Source: an uncultured Acidimicrobiaceae bacterium
GTDB lineage: Bacteria > Actinomycetota > Acidimicrobiia > Spongiisociales > SHLN01
DNA: 64,000 nt
Direction of reading: 5' to 3'
NCBI GenBank assembly: GCA_947259275.1
Contig: CAMYMH010000002.1
Span: 62,001 to 126,000, forward strand
Position 1 is the first letter of the stretch, and every line of letters starts with the position of its first letter. Shown here piece by piece: positions 26,251-36,143 of the stretch. The position numbers and the translations under genes are program-made. The notes beneath the pieces are model-generated. The model did no database searches. It had not been told where the DNA came from and saw only the letters and a list, made by a program, of their open reading frames with translations.

Positions 26251-26826
26251 TTATCGGGGAAGCACTCCCTGGATGAGGACGGGGATGAGGGCTGCGTTGG
26301 TGTTCTCGACGTCGACGGTGCCGGTCTGGACCAGCTGGAACATGGCCACCATGTTGACGGCTCCGAGCAGGGCAATGGCGGTGGTATTCACATCCTCGAT
26401 ATCGAGCTCGCCGCTGGCCTTCCCCTCGATGAGCAGTTCACGGAAGGGAGCGAGCATCACCTTCTCGGCCTCGTTGACGACCTCGCCGTACTTGGCCGCC
26501 TCTTTGACCGCGCCCGGCATCTCGGTGCACAGCGCCGGGTGTTCGGCCATGGCGATCATGACCGCCACGAGTGTGTTCTCGAGGCGCTGGACCACAGTTC
26601 CCTCACCCGCCGTGGCCTTGCCGATCGCCACCGAGACCCGGTGAAGCTTGTCGGACAGGAAGAACGAGATGAGGTCTTCCTTGCCGGAGAAGTAGTAGTA
26701 GAGCGTGGCGCGGGGGACATCTGCCAGCTTGGCGATGTCGTCGACGCTCACATCGAGGTCGGTTCCCGTCAGCCGGTCCGAGACTGCCAACAGCTTCTCG
26801 GTGAGATCCTCGGGTGGCTTCTTCAC
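26251..26826 (-). CDS. TetR/AcrR family transcriptional regulator
   Basis: A 191-residue regulator. The N-terminal helix-turn-helix reads VSVDDIAKLADVPRATLYYY followed by FSGKEDLISFF, the classic TetR recognition region. The remaining residues form the helical ligand-binding and dimerisation domain, containing VVQRLENTLVAVMIAMAEHP and a hydrophobic pocket near NTTAIALLGAVNMVAMFQL. The start codon is ATG 26826. The upstream region is unusually AT-rich for this window and holds a perfect 14-bp palindrome, which suggests autoregulation. It is transcribed away from the seleno-AhpD operon's end. The regulated genes and ligand are unknown. Confidence 0.9.
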   Translation of the reverse strand: MKKPPEDLTEKLLAVSDRLTGTDLDVSVDDIAKLADVPRATLYYYFSGKEDLISFFLSDKLHRVSVAIGKATAGEGTVVQRLENTLVAVMIAMAEHPALCTEMPGAVKEAAKYGEVVNEAEKVMLAPFRELLIEGKASGELDIEDVNTTAIALLGAVNMVAMFQLVQTGTVDVENTNAALIPVLIQGVLPR

Positions 26827-26920
26827 GATTGGTCCTTACACGCCGCGGGTCGTTTCGGGCGACCCTACGTTCTTACTCAGTTCTGCTGTAGGGGCCTTTG
26901 TCATGTTATTTGAAAAACCG

Positions 26921-26934
26921 TTTCGATATCGAAA
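26921..26934. promoter_or_regulatory. 14-bp perfect palindrome, candidate TetR operator
   Basis: TTTCGATATCGAAA is a perfect palindrome about 95 bp upstream of the TetR-family start codon, in the only markedly AT-rich intergenic stretch of the window. Length and position fit a TetR-dimer operator or an autoregulatory promoter site. No binding site is proven. Confidence 0.45.
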
Positions 26935-26961
26935 TAGACAAGTATCTAAACGATGATAGGA

Positions 26962-26989
26962 CGGTTGGCGGTTGGCGGTTGGCGGTTGG
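26962..26989. repeat. heptanucleotide tandem repeat (CGGTTGG)x4
   Basis: Four perfect copies of CGGTTGG, followed by degenerate related text (ctggtgaccggcgactgg). The array lies between the TetR promoter and the end of the seleno-AhpD gene, immediately beside a 13-bp-stem palindrome. The seven-base unit length matches that of the other tandem array at 20653, though the sequence differs. Confidence 0.9.
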
Positions 26990-27007
26990 CTGGTGACCGG
27001 CGACTGG

Positions 27008-27036
27008 TGAAAGCAACGCCGGAGGCGTTGCTTTCA
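27008..27036 (-). terminator. 13-bp palindrome spanning the stop codon of the seleno-AhpD gene
   Basis: On the minus strand the 13-base arm TGAAAGCAACGCC is followed by a 3-nt loop and its exact complement. The arm begins with the UGA stop of the AhpD-like gene. The core is the same as the palindrome at 14980-14998 (GCAACGCC/GGCGTTGC). No U-tract follows, so it may work as a stabilising 3' hairpin or belong to the same REP-like family. Confidence 0.6.
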
Positions 27037-28020
27037 GAGATGATTGAAGCGGTCGAGCCCGAGTCGGGCTCGCCAGTCGGCGGTCCGTCTTAGGGTTCCC
27101 TTTCCGACCGGCATGCCGGTGGCGTCGGCGATCCGGTTCATCATCTCGAAGTTGGCGACCACGCCGGCGGCATCGACCAGCCCGGTGGGGCCGAGGGTGT
27201 CGAGAACGGCCGTCCGCGCCTCCCTCCGCTGCCAGTCATCGCCGGTGAGCACGGCATCGACGAAATCGAGCAGCATCTCGCCCCCGGGTAGCAGAGGATT
27301 GGCTGACCGATCGGTGATCGACCGGGGATCCAGCGGGGTCGTAGTGACTTCGGCGCTCGCACGGAGCATCTGGCTGTGTGCCAGCACTCAATAGAAGCAT
27401 TCGTTGATCGCCGAGGTGCGGGCCGCCACCAACTCCATCTGAGCCCGGCTCAGCCCTCCCACATAGTCCAGCTCGGCCATGCCCTCATAGGTGAGATAGA
27501 GCGGCCCATGCATGTCCTCCTGGGCGGTGGCCTCGGCGTCCACCAGGCTCAGCGCCTGGGTGATGCTGGCGCCGCCGACCATCGGCACCCAGGCGGCGCC
27601 GGCCCGTGCCTGCGGCTCCTGGGAGTGAGAGGGCTTGCCCGGTTCCGGATCGGGAAGCTGCTCGAGCTCGACGCCGAGCGCTTGGTGAAAGGTGTCGATG
27701 GCGGCGAGGCGGCTGGTGATGCCGACGATCTCTACGTAACGGGGGAATCCGATTTCCTCAGCAACTCGTTCGACCCACTCCTTTCGGATCGAGGCGGGCC
27801 TGGCGCTGGTGGTTTCGGCCGCTTCCATGGCGACCGAAGACAGGGCACTCGGAGAACGCTCTCCGCCGAATCGAGCGGTGCGGGCCGCCCCGGCGATATC
27901 CACTCGTTCCCGGCCGCTCCACCAGGTTCCCGCCAGGGACAGCCGGTCCCATTCGCGGCGAAACAGGCGCCGAATGTCGGTCCGGACCTCGACCGGGGCG
28001 CTGGCAAAGTCAAATGGCAC
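27034..28020 (-). CDS. AhpD-like selenoprotein (in-frame UGA = Sec211)
   Basis: A 328-residue alkylhydroperoxidase/carboxymuconolactone-decarboxylase-family protein, read from GTG 28020 through an in-frame TGA at 27388-27390. The codons around it read A-I-N-E-C-F-Y-TGA-V-L-A-H-S, so the TGA replaces the second Cys of the AhpD motif CxxCxxxH (Cys208, Sec211, His215, with Glu207 before). Both sides are clearly one protein: residues 192-210 (RAQMELVAARTSAINECFY) lead into the motif, and the C-terminal VVANFEMMNRIADATGMP is typical of the family. AhpD proteins reduce peroxides or peroxiredoxin partners through this pair. It is the last gene of the FAD/DUF1365/CFA operon, 17 bp after the CFA stop. 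Conventional calling would report two truncated ORFs. Confidence 0.85.
27355..27367 (-). promoter_or_regulatory. candidate bacterial SECIS stem-loop downstream of the UGA
   Basis: On the transcript, GCUC-CGUGC-GAGC forms a small hairpin whose apical loop starts 25 nt after the UGA and has G as its second base. That suits the bacterial SECIS rules as I know them (loop roughly 16-37 nt from the UGA, G among the first two loop bases). The stem can be extended only by a U-G pair and, past a mismatch, one G-C. A second stem CUGGC-ACACA-GCCAG lies nearer the UGA (+4 to +18). The assignment is weak. Confidence 0.3.
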
Positions 28021-28037
28021 GCAGCCATTGAACCACG

Positions 28038-29210
28038 TCAGGCCACCGTCAAAGCAAACTGGCTGACGTCGATGCGGCCGAGCCGAAAGCCGGCCTCGCA
28101 GTAGCTCAAGTAGAGCTTCCACATCCGGCGAAAATGCTCGTCGAACTGCCCCCCGCCCAGTCCGGGCCACGCATCTTCGAACCGGGTATGCCACCACGCC
28201 AGCGTGCGGGCATAGTCGGCGCCGAAGTTCTCTTGGGCCGCGATCGCGAGCCCGGCGCCGGCTGCGAGGTCGGCGAGGACTGATGGCGAGGGGAGCTGGC
28301 CGCCGGGGAAGATGTACCGCTGAATGAAGTCCCGGCCATGCCGGTAGGCATGCCATTCGCCGTCATCGATGGTGATCGCCTGCATCGCCACCTTCCCGTG
28401 ATCCGCCAGTCGGGCCTGGATGATGGCAAACAGATCGGGCCATTGTGACTCATCGATCGACTCAATCATCTCGACCGAAACAATGCGGTCATAAGTTCCG
28501 GTCGTCTGTCGGAAGTCCTCAATGCGAATATCGACAAGGTGGCTCAGTCCCCGGGCGGCGATGCGCTTGCGCGCCAATCGGGCCATCTCTCCCGACAACG
28601 TGATGGCGGTCACCCGGCAATCAAGCTCGCCGGCGGCATATTCGGCGAACCCGCCCCATCCGCAACCTATCTCGAGCACCCGATCGCCGGGTTGGATCGC
28701 CGCCAACCGTGCCAGGGCCGCGTACTTGTTGCGCTGAGCGGAAGCAAGATCCTGTGCCGGATGATCGAAGCGGGCCGACGAGTAGCTCATGGACTCGTCG
28801 AGCCATGTCCGGTAGAAGTCGTTCCCGAGGTCGTAATGATCGGTCGTCGATCCGACCGTCCGGTGTGGCAGGTCGGCGGCCAGGCGCTGCCACGCCCGCC
28901 GGGCTCGACCGAAGAACCGGTTGCCGAGCCGTCCGGAACGGAACGACTCCTGGTTGAGGGCCCCCCACAGGAAGAACCCGGTGAGGTCGGGCGTGTCCAC
29001 CTCGCCGAGCATGTAGGCCTCGGCGAAGCCGAGCGCTCCACCTCGCACGATGCGCAGCCAGGCGCGCCGGGATCGGATGGTCAACTCGGCCGGCGGCCCG
29101 GGGAGCCGGCCCACCAGCACCCAGGACCTGGATCCGTCCACCAGCCTGAGGGTGCCGACCCGCACGAAACGTGGCAGGATCCGGCGTTGCCGGACGGCCG
29201 TGGTGGTCAT
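28038..29210 (-). CDS. cyclopropane-fatty-acyl-phospholipid synthase family methyltransferase
   Basis: A 390-residue SAM-dependent methyltransferase. ATG 29210 overlaps the stop of the DUF1365 gene (ATGA). The N-terminal 90 residues resemble the lipid-binding part of CFA synthase. The core has YDLGNDFYRTWLDESMSYSS, motif I RVLEIGCGWGGFAEYAAGE, SVEMIESIDESQW, and FIQRYIFPGGQLPS, the family signature with the conserved bicarbonate-binding region. CFA synthases methylate the double bonds of membrane lipids. In proteobacterial operons with DUF1365 and an FAD oxidoreductase, homologues take part in oxidative-stress lipid modification (cyclopropane or furan fatty acids). Confidence 0.9.
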   Translation of the reverse strand: MTTTAVRQRRILPRFVRVGTLRLVDGSRSWVLVGRLPGPPAELTIRSRRAWLRIVRGGALGFAEAYMLGEVDTPDLTGFFLWGALNQESFRSGRLGNRFFGRARRAWQRLAADLPHRTVGSTTDHYDLGNDFYRTWLDESMSYSSARFDHPAQDLASAQRNKYAALARLAAIQPGDRVLEIGCGWGGFAEYAAGELDCRVTAITLSGEMARLARKRIAARGLSHLVDIRIEDFRQTTGTYDRIVSVEMIESIDESQWPDLFAIIQARLADHGKVAMQAITIDDGEWHAYRHGRDFIQRYIFPGGQLPSPSVLADLAAGAGLAIAAQENFGADYARTLAWWHTRFEDAWPGLGGGQFDEHFRRMWKLYLSYCEAGFRLGRIDVSQFALTVA

Positions 29211-29992
29211 TGCACCGTCGCCGAAGTCGGTGACGCCACCACCGTGACGGGATGTGCCGGGGGTGCGGGGCGCCGTCGATAGCTGGCACCCTTGCGCCAC
29301 AGGCGCCACGCCTGCCAATGGATGGCGCCGATGACCTTGACGGTGAGCAGGGGGTGCGTCATGAAAACTCGAAGCAGATGGCGGTCGGAGAGGTCCAGGT
29401 GGGACGCCCGCAGGGCAGCTCGCAAGATTTCGCCCTCACCGTCGGTCTGGGTGATGCCAACGCTCAGCCGCTCAGCCGGGACGCTCATCGCGAAGGAGTA
29501 GGTGGCTTCCATGTCCATGAAAGGGGAAACGAAGAGTTCCTTGGCGAATTGGTGGCGCAGGTCCCCTTCGATCGGGATGAGGTAGACGTGCTGCTCACCG
29601 AAGGTGTTCTTGACCTCATGGAGCACCGCGGCGAGAGTCCCGTCGGCGTGGTAGCAGTACCAGATGGTGAGGGGATCAAACGTGTAGCCGAGCACGCGAG
29701 GGAAGCTCAGCAATCGCACTGAGCCACCCTCGAGATCAATACCGGCTGCCGCCAGCTGGCCATCCACCCACCTGCGCAGGTCGCGGCCGTCACGCCCGCC
29801 GTGATCGCGGTCGAACACGCCGAACAGGTTGAAGCGGTTGTGACTGAAAAATCGGAGCCGCCGGTTGATGGTCGGCAGTTCATCGAGGTCCAACAGCAGG
29901 GTGTAGATGCGGTATTCGAAGCGGTGTCGGAAGGGCCGCAGACGGGTATGGCTCACTCGTCCGGCGTAGAGAGCCGAGTTCCATTCCTTCAT
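29207..29992 (-). CDS. DUF1365 family protein
   Basis: A 261-residue protein starting at ATG 29992, which overlaps the upstream stop by 4 bp. It opens NSALYAGRVSHTRLRPFRHR, the usual DUF1365 start. FPRVLGYTFDPLTIWYCYHA and LHEVKNTFGEQHVYLIP follow, and KELFVSPFMDMEATYSFAM in the middle is strongly conserved in the family. DUF1365 proteins are consistently found between an amine-oxidase-like flavoprotein and a CFA synthase, as here; their biochemical role is not established. No membrane helix is obvious except a weakly hydrophobic HPLLTVKVIGAIHWQAW near the C-terminus. Confidence 0.9.
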   Translation of the reverse strand: MKEWNSALYAGRVSHTRLRPFRHRFEYRIYTLLLDLDELPTINRRLRFFSHNRFNLFGVFDRDHGGRDGRDLRRWVDGQLAAAGIDLEGGSVRLLSFPRVLGYTFDPLTIWYCYHADGTLAAVLHEVKNTFGEQHVYLIPIEGDLRHQFAKELFVSPFMDMEATYSFAMSVPAERLSVGITQTDGEGEILRAALRASHLDLSDRHLLRVFMTHPLLTVKVIGAIHWQAWRLWRKGASYRRRPAPPAHPVTVVASPTSATVQ

Positions 29993-31293
29993 GCGGGCAG
30001 CAGGGCCGGTGTCGGGACGATGCTGACCGGCTCGACGAGGCCGGACCAGGGTGCCGGGGACCCGAGGGCGGCCGCCACATTCAGCCCCGATTGCAGCCCG
30101 TCCTCGTGAAAGCCGTATCCGAGGTAGGCCCCGGCAAACCAAGAGCGATTCGTGCCCTGTAGCCGCCCTATGAGCTCCTGGGCCTCCCGCGCCCCCCGAT
30201 TGAATTGGGGGTGGGCGTACTCGTATTCGTCGACAATCAGGCTTGGGTCGGGCTCCGCGATCGGGTTGAGCGTTAGGAGGAGTGGATGCCGGCTGGGAAG
30301 TGACTGCAGTCGATTGAGCCAGTAGGTCACAGACGCCTGCAGGTTGTCCCGATCATTCGAGACGGTCCGGTAGTTCCAACTGGACCAGACCCGGCGCCGG
30401 CGCGGCATGAGCGAGATGTCGCGATGCAACACTGCCCGGTTGGACTCGTACCGGAGGGCGCCGAGCACTCTGCGCTCCATGGGGGTGGCGGTGGCACCGA
30501 GTAGCGCCAGGATCTGATCGCTATGAGCTGCGAATACCACGTGATCGAACTCCTCAACCGAGCCGTCGATCAAACGCAGGCGAACGCCATCGGGATGGCG
30601 GTGAACCGAGATAATCGACTGGTTGAGCCGGGTGCGGTGGCGGAACGGACTGCTCATGGCAGCCACGTAGCTCCGGCTGCCTCCGCTCACGGTGCGCCAC
30701 TCGGGTCGGTCGGTAATCGAAATCAGCCCGTGATTGGCAAAGAACTGGAGGAACGTCCGGGCGGGAAAGCGGCGGATGTCCCGCACCCGGGAGGACCATA
30801 TCGCCGCCGCCATCGGGAGGAGATAATCGTCCTGGAAGGCAGGGGAGAACTCATACCGATCGAGGATTTCGCCCAGCGGACCGTCGTCGGCTGCGGCCAG
30901 CATGCTGGGTCCGACCGTGCGAAAGCGGAGGATGTCAACCGCCATTTGCCAATGCTGGCGGCGGAGAAGATTGCGGCCCTGGGCGAAGAATCCGGCGCCG
31001 CTGCCCGCATATTCGAGCCGGTCGTCGAGTGCGAACGAGAACGACATGTCACTCGACTGGGTGGCGACGCCGAGGTGGGCGAGCAGGCGGGTGAGGTGAG
31101 GGTAGGTCTGCTCGTTATAGACGAGAAAGCCGGTGTCGACGGGCATGGTCTCGTCCCCAACGACAACATCGACGGTGTGGGCGTGGCCGCCCAGCCAATC
31201 GTTTGCCTCGAACAGGGTGATGTCGTGGACGCGGTCGAGCGCCCAGGCTGCACCCAATCCGGCGATCCCGCCGCCGACGATGGCGATGTTCAT
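29989..31293 (-). CDS. FAD-dependent amine-oxidase-like oxidoreductase
   Basis: A 434-residue flavoprotein with ATG 31293 preceded by AGGAGGACAC, the strongest ribosome-binding site of the operon. The N-terminal dinucleotide-binding fold reads MNIAIVGGGIAGLGAAWALD with the FAD-ribose-binding Glu in ITLFEANDWLGGHAHTVDV. VDTGFLVYNEQTYPHLTRLL and the C-terminal SWFAGAYLGYGFHEDGLQS are diagnostic of the NAD/FAD-binding protein next to DUF1365 and CFA. Homologues in Rhodobacter relate to the singlet-oxygen response and furan-fatty-acid formation. It is the first gene of a four-gene operon ending in the selenoprotein, and follows ppdK after a terminator. Confidence 0.9.
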   Translation of the reverse strand: MNIAIVGGGIAGLGAAWALDRVHDITLFEANDWLGGHAHTVDVVVGDETMPVDTGFLVYNEQTYPHLTRLLAHLGVATQSSDMSFSFALDDRLEYAGSGAGFFAQGRNLLRRQHWQMAVDILRFRTVGPSMLAAADDGPLGEILDRYEFSPAFQDDYLLPMAAAIWSSRVRDIRRFPARTFLQFFANHGLISITDRPEWRTVSGGSRSYVAAMSSPFRHRTRLNQSIISVHRHPDGVRLRLIDGSVEEFDHVVFAAHSDQILALLGATATPMERRVLGALRYESNRAVLHRDISLMPRRRRVWSSWNYRTVSNDRDNLQASVTYWLNRLQSLPSRHPLLLTLNPIAEPDPSLIVDEYEYAHPQFNRGAREAQELIGRLQGTNRSWFAGAYLGYGFHEDGLQSGLNVAAALGSPAPWSGLVEPVSIVPTPALLPA

Positions 31294-31348
31294 GTGTCCT
31301 CCTCGCGTCTATACGAGGCGCGCCGGACACCTGGATGAACCCGAGGAA

Positions 31349-31374
31349 GGCCGGAGCCCGAAGGGCTCCCGGCC
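31349..31374 (-). terminator. intrinsic-type hairpin after ppdK
   Basis: GGCCGGAGCCC-GAA-GGGCTCC(C)GGCC forms an 11-bp stem with a single bulged C and a 3-nt loop. It lies 15 bp beyond the ppdK stop and upstream of the next same-direction gene. No T-run is visible, as is common in high-GC actinobacteria. It probably ends ppdK transcription before the FAD-oxidoreductase operon. Confidence 0.65.
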
Positions 31375-31389
31375 ACCTGGGTCCTCGTC

Positions 31390-34110
<2,721 letters not shown>

Positions 34111-34240
34111 GACGCGTCCCAACCCTCGAATACTTATGTGCATTCTGGTCCGTCCGGCCGCCAATCCCTAGGGCATTTGGGTCATACCGCTCCCGACGGT
34201 TGGCCCGGTCACCCCATCACGGGTCCCCGGGGTCACTCCA

Positions 34241-34858
34241 TCAGGAGGCGGCGGCCTCTTCCCAGTGCTCGCGGCCCTCTCGAAGCGCGATGAACGCGAT
34301 GATCAGCGCGGCTATCGGGTCGGCCCACCACCACTCGAAGGCGGCGTTCAGCGCCAGGGATATCAGCACCGAGACTGCCAGAAAGGCGTCGAGGTAAGTG
34401 ACGTGGGCCTCGGCCCGAAGCGGGTCGCTGTGGAGGGCGGCGGCGGTACGCCGTTTGAGAACGGCGAGGGTGAGCATGACGATCGCAGTCGCGGCCAGGT
34501 AGATGATGCCGAGCGGTGATTCATCGGGCACCGTGCCGTCGACCAGTCGCAGGACCGCGCCGATGACAAGAACTCCGCCCAGCCCCAGGAAGGCCACCGC
34601 AATCAACTTGAGCGAACGCCGGGTGCGGGCGCTCTCCTCCATCACCAACAAGTCGCGGCTGTGCCAAACCACCACCAGGGAAGCGAACACCTCCACCATC
34701 GAGTCGGTTCCGAACGCAACCAGTGCCAGTGACCCGGCGGCCACGCCGAGGCCAACGGTGATGAAGACCTCGGCGATGTTCCACGCGATGGTCGCCCAGA
34801 CCAGCCTCAATCCGCGGCGGCGCAAGTCTTCGGATGAGCGGCCGGGACCCGCCGTCAA
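34241..34858 (-). CDS. cation diffusion facilitator-like membrane protein
   Basis: A 205-residue protein with five to six membrane helices. The WNIAEVFITVGLGVAAGSLA helix leads into LVAFGTDSMVEVFASLVVVW, the CDF TM2 region with its metal-site Asp; HVTYLDAFLAVSVLISLALN and WWWADPIAALIIAFIALREG match TM5-TM6 with the second HxxxD-like site. The usual cytoplasmic C-terminal domain is missing, so it is a short CDF type. The best start is TTG 34858, which overlaps the upstream stop (TTGA). It probably exports a divalent metal such as Zn or Mn; which metal cannot be told. Confidence 0.75.
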   Translation of the reverse strand: MTAGPGRSSEDLRRRGLRLVWATIAWNIAEVFITVGLGVAAGSLALVAFGTDSMVEVFASLVVVWHSRDLLVMEESARTRRSLKLIAVAFLGLGGVLVIGAVLRLVDGTVPDESPLGIIYLAATAIVMLTLAVLKRRTAAALHSDPLRAEAHVTYLDAFLAVSVLISLALNAAFEWWWADPIAALIIAFIALREGREHWEEAAAS

Positions 34859-35145
34859 GTGTCGAGATCGGTCGGGGCTTCGTCGGCGAGTTCCTCGCCA
34901 ACCCCTTCGACTGCCTCAGCCTCAGCCGGGTCGCCGCGGACCCTGGACTCGAGCTCTTCGAACCGGCTGTCGTGGGCCTGTTGTTCTTCGAGGATCATGT
35001 CGATGCGCTCCTCAGGGGAAGCTGCCAGCTCTCGCTCTTTCCGCGCCAGCTCCGCATCGAGGCTCTTGCCTACGTTGGTGAGGCCCTCTTTCACGTCGGT
35101 GGCTTCCCGCTTGAAGATGGCCTTGACTCTTTCCCACCAGGACAT
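34855..35145 (-). CDS. small acidic coiled-coil hypothetical protein
   Basis: A 96-residue protein from ATG 35145 (MSWWERVKAIFKREATDV), with a close GAGG upstream; the frame extends further but lacks an initiation signal. After an amphipathic N-terminus it is strongly charged and helical (KSLDAELARKERELAASPEE, DSRFEELESRV) with an acidic tail, so a coiled coil is likely. It overlaps the CDF gene by 4 bp. I recognise no family. The N-terminal WWERVKAIFKRE helix could be a membrane-surface anchor. Confidence 0.6.
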   Translation of the reverse strand: MSWWERVKAIFKREATDVKEGLTNVGKSLDAELARKERELAASPEERIDMILEEQQAHDSRFEELESRVRGDPAEAEAVEGVGEELADEAPTDLDT

Positions 35146-35317
35146 GGCCTCACGATACTCGTAAGTTGCCGCCCCCCGGGGGAAGGAGGGTCGATGGCCC
35201 AAAGCGGGCTATCCTGTGTACGTCGGAGGCTCCGCCCCGGCTGTTCGTGTGTCCCCTGTGTTTGCTGCGGGTATCGGCGTGCGGTTGGTGCGGCGCCCTG
35301 GCCTTGAACGATTAGGA

Positions 35318-35345
35318 GCCCGTCTGGGGCGTTACCCGGACGGGC
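35318..35345 (+). promoter_or_regulatory. hairpin in the infA leader
   Basis: GCCCGTC-T-GGG, loop GCGTTA, CCC-G-GACGGGC: an 11-bp stem including one T-G wobble, ending 13 bp before the infA start codon. No T-run follows, so it is more likely a translation- or RNA-stability element than a terminator. Confidence 0.5.
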
Positions 35346-35358
35346 ACAGGTGAGAACC

Positions 35359-35583
35359 ATGGCAACTTCAGATGACGTTTTCAGAGCACAAGGTGAGGTG
35401 GTCGCGACCCTTCGCAACGCCAGTTTCCGGGTCCGGCTCGATTCGGGCCACGAGGTGATGGCCCGGGCCGCCGGCAAGATGCGGCGGGGTCGGCTTATCA
35501 AGATCCTTCCCGGCGACCGGGTGGAGCTAGAGGTATCGACCTATGACCCCACCAAGGGCCGCATCGTGTGGCGGTACCGCTGA
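35359..35583 (+). CDS. infA: translation initiation factor IF-1
   Basis: A 74-residue S1/OB-fold protein with ATG 35359 and an AGGTGAG ribosome site. It shows GEVVATLRNASFRVRLDSGH, MARAAGKMRRGRLIKILPGD and RVELEVSTYDPTKGRIVWRY, which match IF-1 along its whole length (usual size 72-74). It binds the ribosomal A site during initiation and increases IF-2/IF-3 action. Here it stands away from the rpmJ/rpsM cluster where infA usually lies in actinobacteria, and diverges from several conserved IF-1 positions (MARAAGKMRR for the usual LAHISGKMR). A second, canonical copy elsewhere in the genome is therefore possible. Confidence 0.85.
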   Translation: MATSDDVFRAQGEVVATLRNASFRVRLDSGHEVMARAAGKMRRGRLIKILPGDRVELEVSTYDPTKGRIVWRYR

Positions 35584-35639
35584 GCAAGCGGCGAATCGAC
35601 CCGGGGCGAGAACGCTTCCCCCGGTGATACGGGGCCGAT

Positions 35640-36056
35640 GTGGCCGATGACCCGCGTGCGGTCCTGCCGCCCGACGACCCCAACCGACGGGCTCTGCAAT
35701 CCATCGACTCGGTCCATTCCGCCGATCCCGAGCTCCTCAACAGCTCGGTGGGACGGCTCCGCCGGTTCGTGCGGCTCCGCCGGCCGCTCTATTACTCGGT
35801 CCTGTTTCCATTCGCGGCCCTCAGCCGCCTCTCGACGCTGCTGGTGCTGCTGACGGGAGCCGCCGCCGTCATAGCCGGCCCGGTGGCTCTGCTGGCCCAT
35901 GCGCCTGCGGTGGTCAGCGGATTGCTCATGTACTGGGGTGCGGGGGCACTGTCATATCACGCCTTGTCGGTGCGACTTGCCGCCCTCATGAACGATGCGG
36001 CCGTGTCGGTTGGCCTTACCTCGCAGGAGCTGCTGACGGCCTGGAAGGACACCTAG
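35640..36056 (+). CDS. small membrane protein of unknown function
   Basis: A 138-residue protein from GTG 35640. A polar N-terminus (DDPRAVLPPDDPNRRALQSI) and a basic patch (VGRLRRFVRLRRPLYYS) precede two membrane helices: LSTLLVLLTGAAAVIAGPVA and PAVVSGLLMYWGAGALSYHA. The C-terminal tail is short and cytosolic (AALMNDAAVSVGLTSQELLT). It follows infA by 56 bp. No family was recognised. Confidence 0.65.
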   Translation: MADDPRAVLPPDDPNRRALQSIDSVHSADPELLNSSVGRLRRFVRLRRPLYYSVLFPFAALSRLSTLLVLLTGAAAVIAGPVALLAHAPAVVSGLLMYWGAGALSYHALSVRLAALMNDAAVSVGLTSQELLTAWKDT

Positions 36057-36143
36057 AGGGCTGCCCAGTCCCCGCTTCCCGCCAATCTTGAGTGGGCGCC
36101 TGACGCGAGCAAGCATCTCCGGTCACGTTCCCTCTGGCCGCGG

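Noticed and set aside
27034-27387. Separate 117-residue CDS starting at GTG 27387
   Set aside because: It starts directly after the in-frame TGA, lacks a ribosome site, and its first residues (V-L-A-H) complete the AhpD motif of the upstream frame; it is the C-terminal part of the selenoprotein.
28021-28356. N-terminal extension of the AhpD-like frame
   Set aside because: It lies inside the CFA methyltransferase gene in another frame and is Arg/Pro-rich; the family-like sequence begins at GTG 28020.
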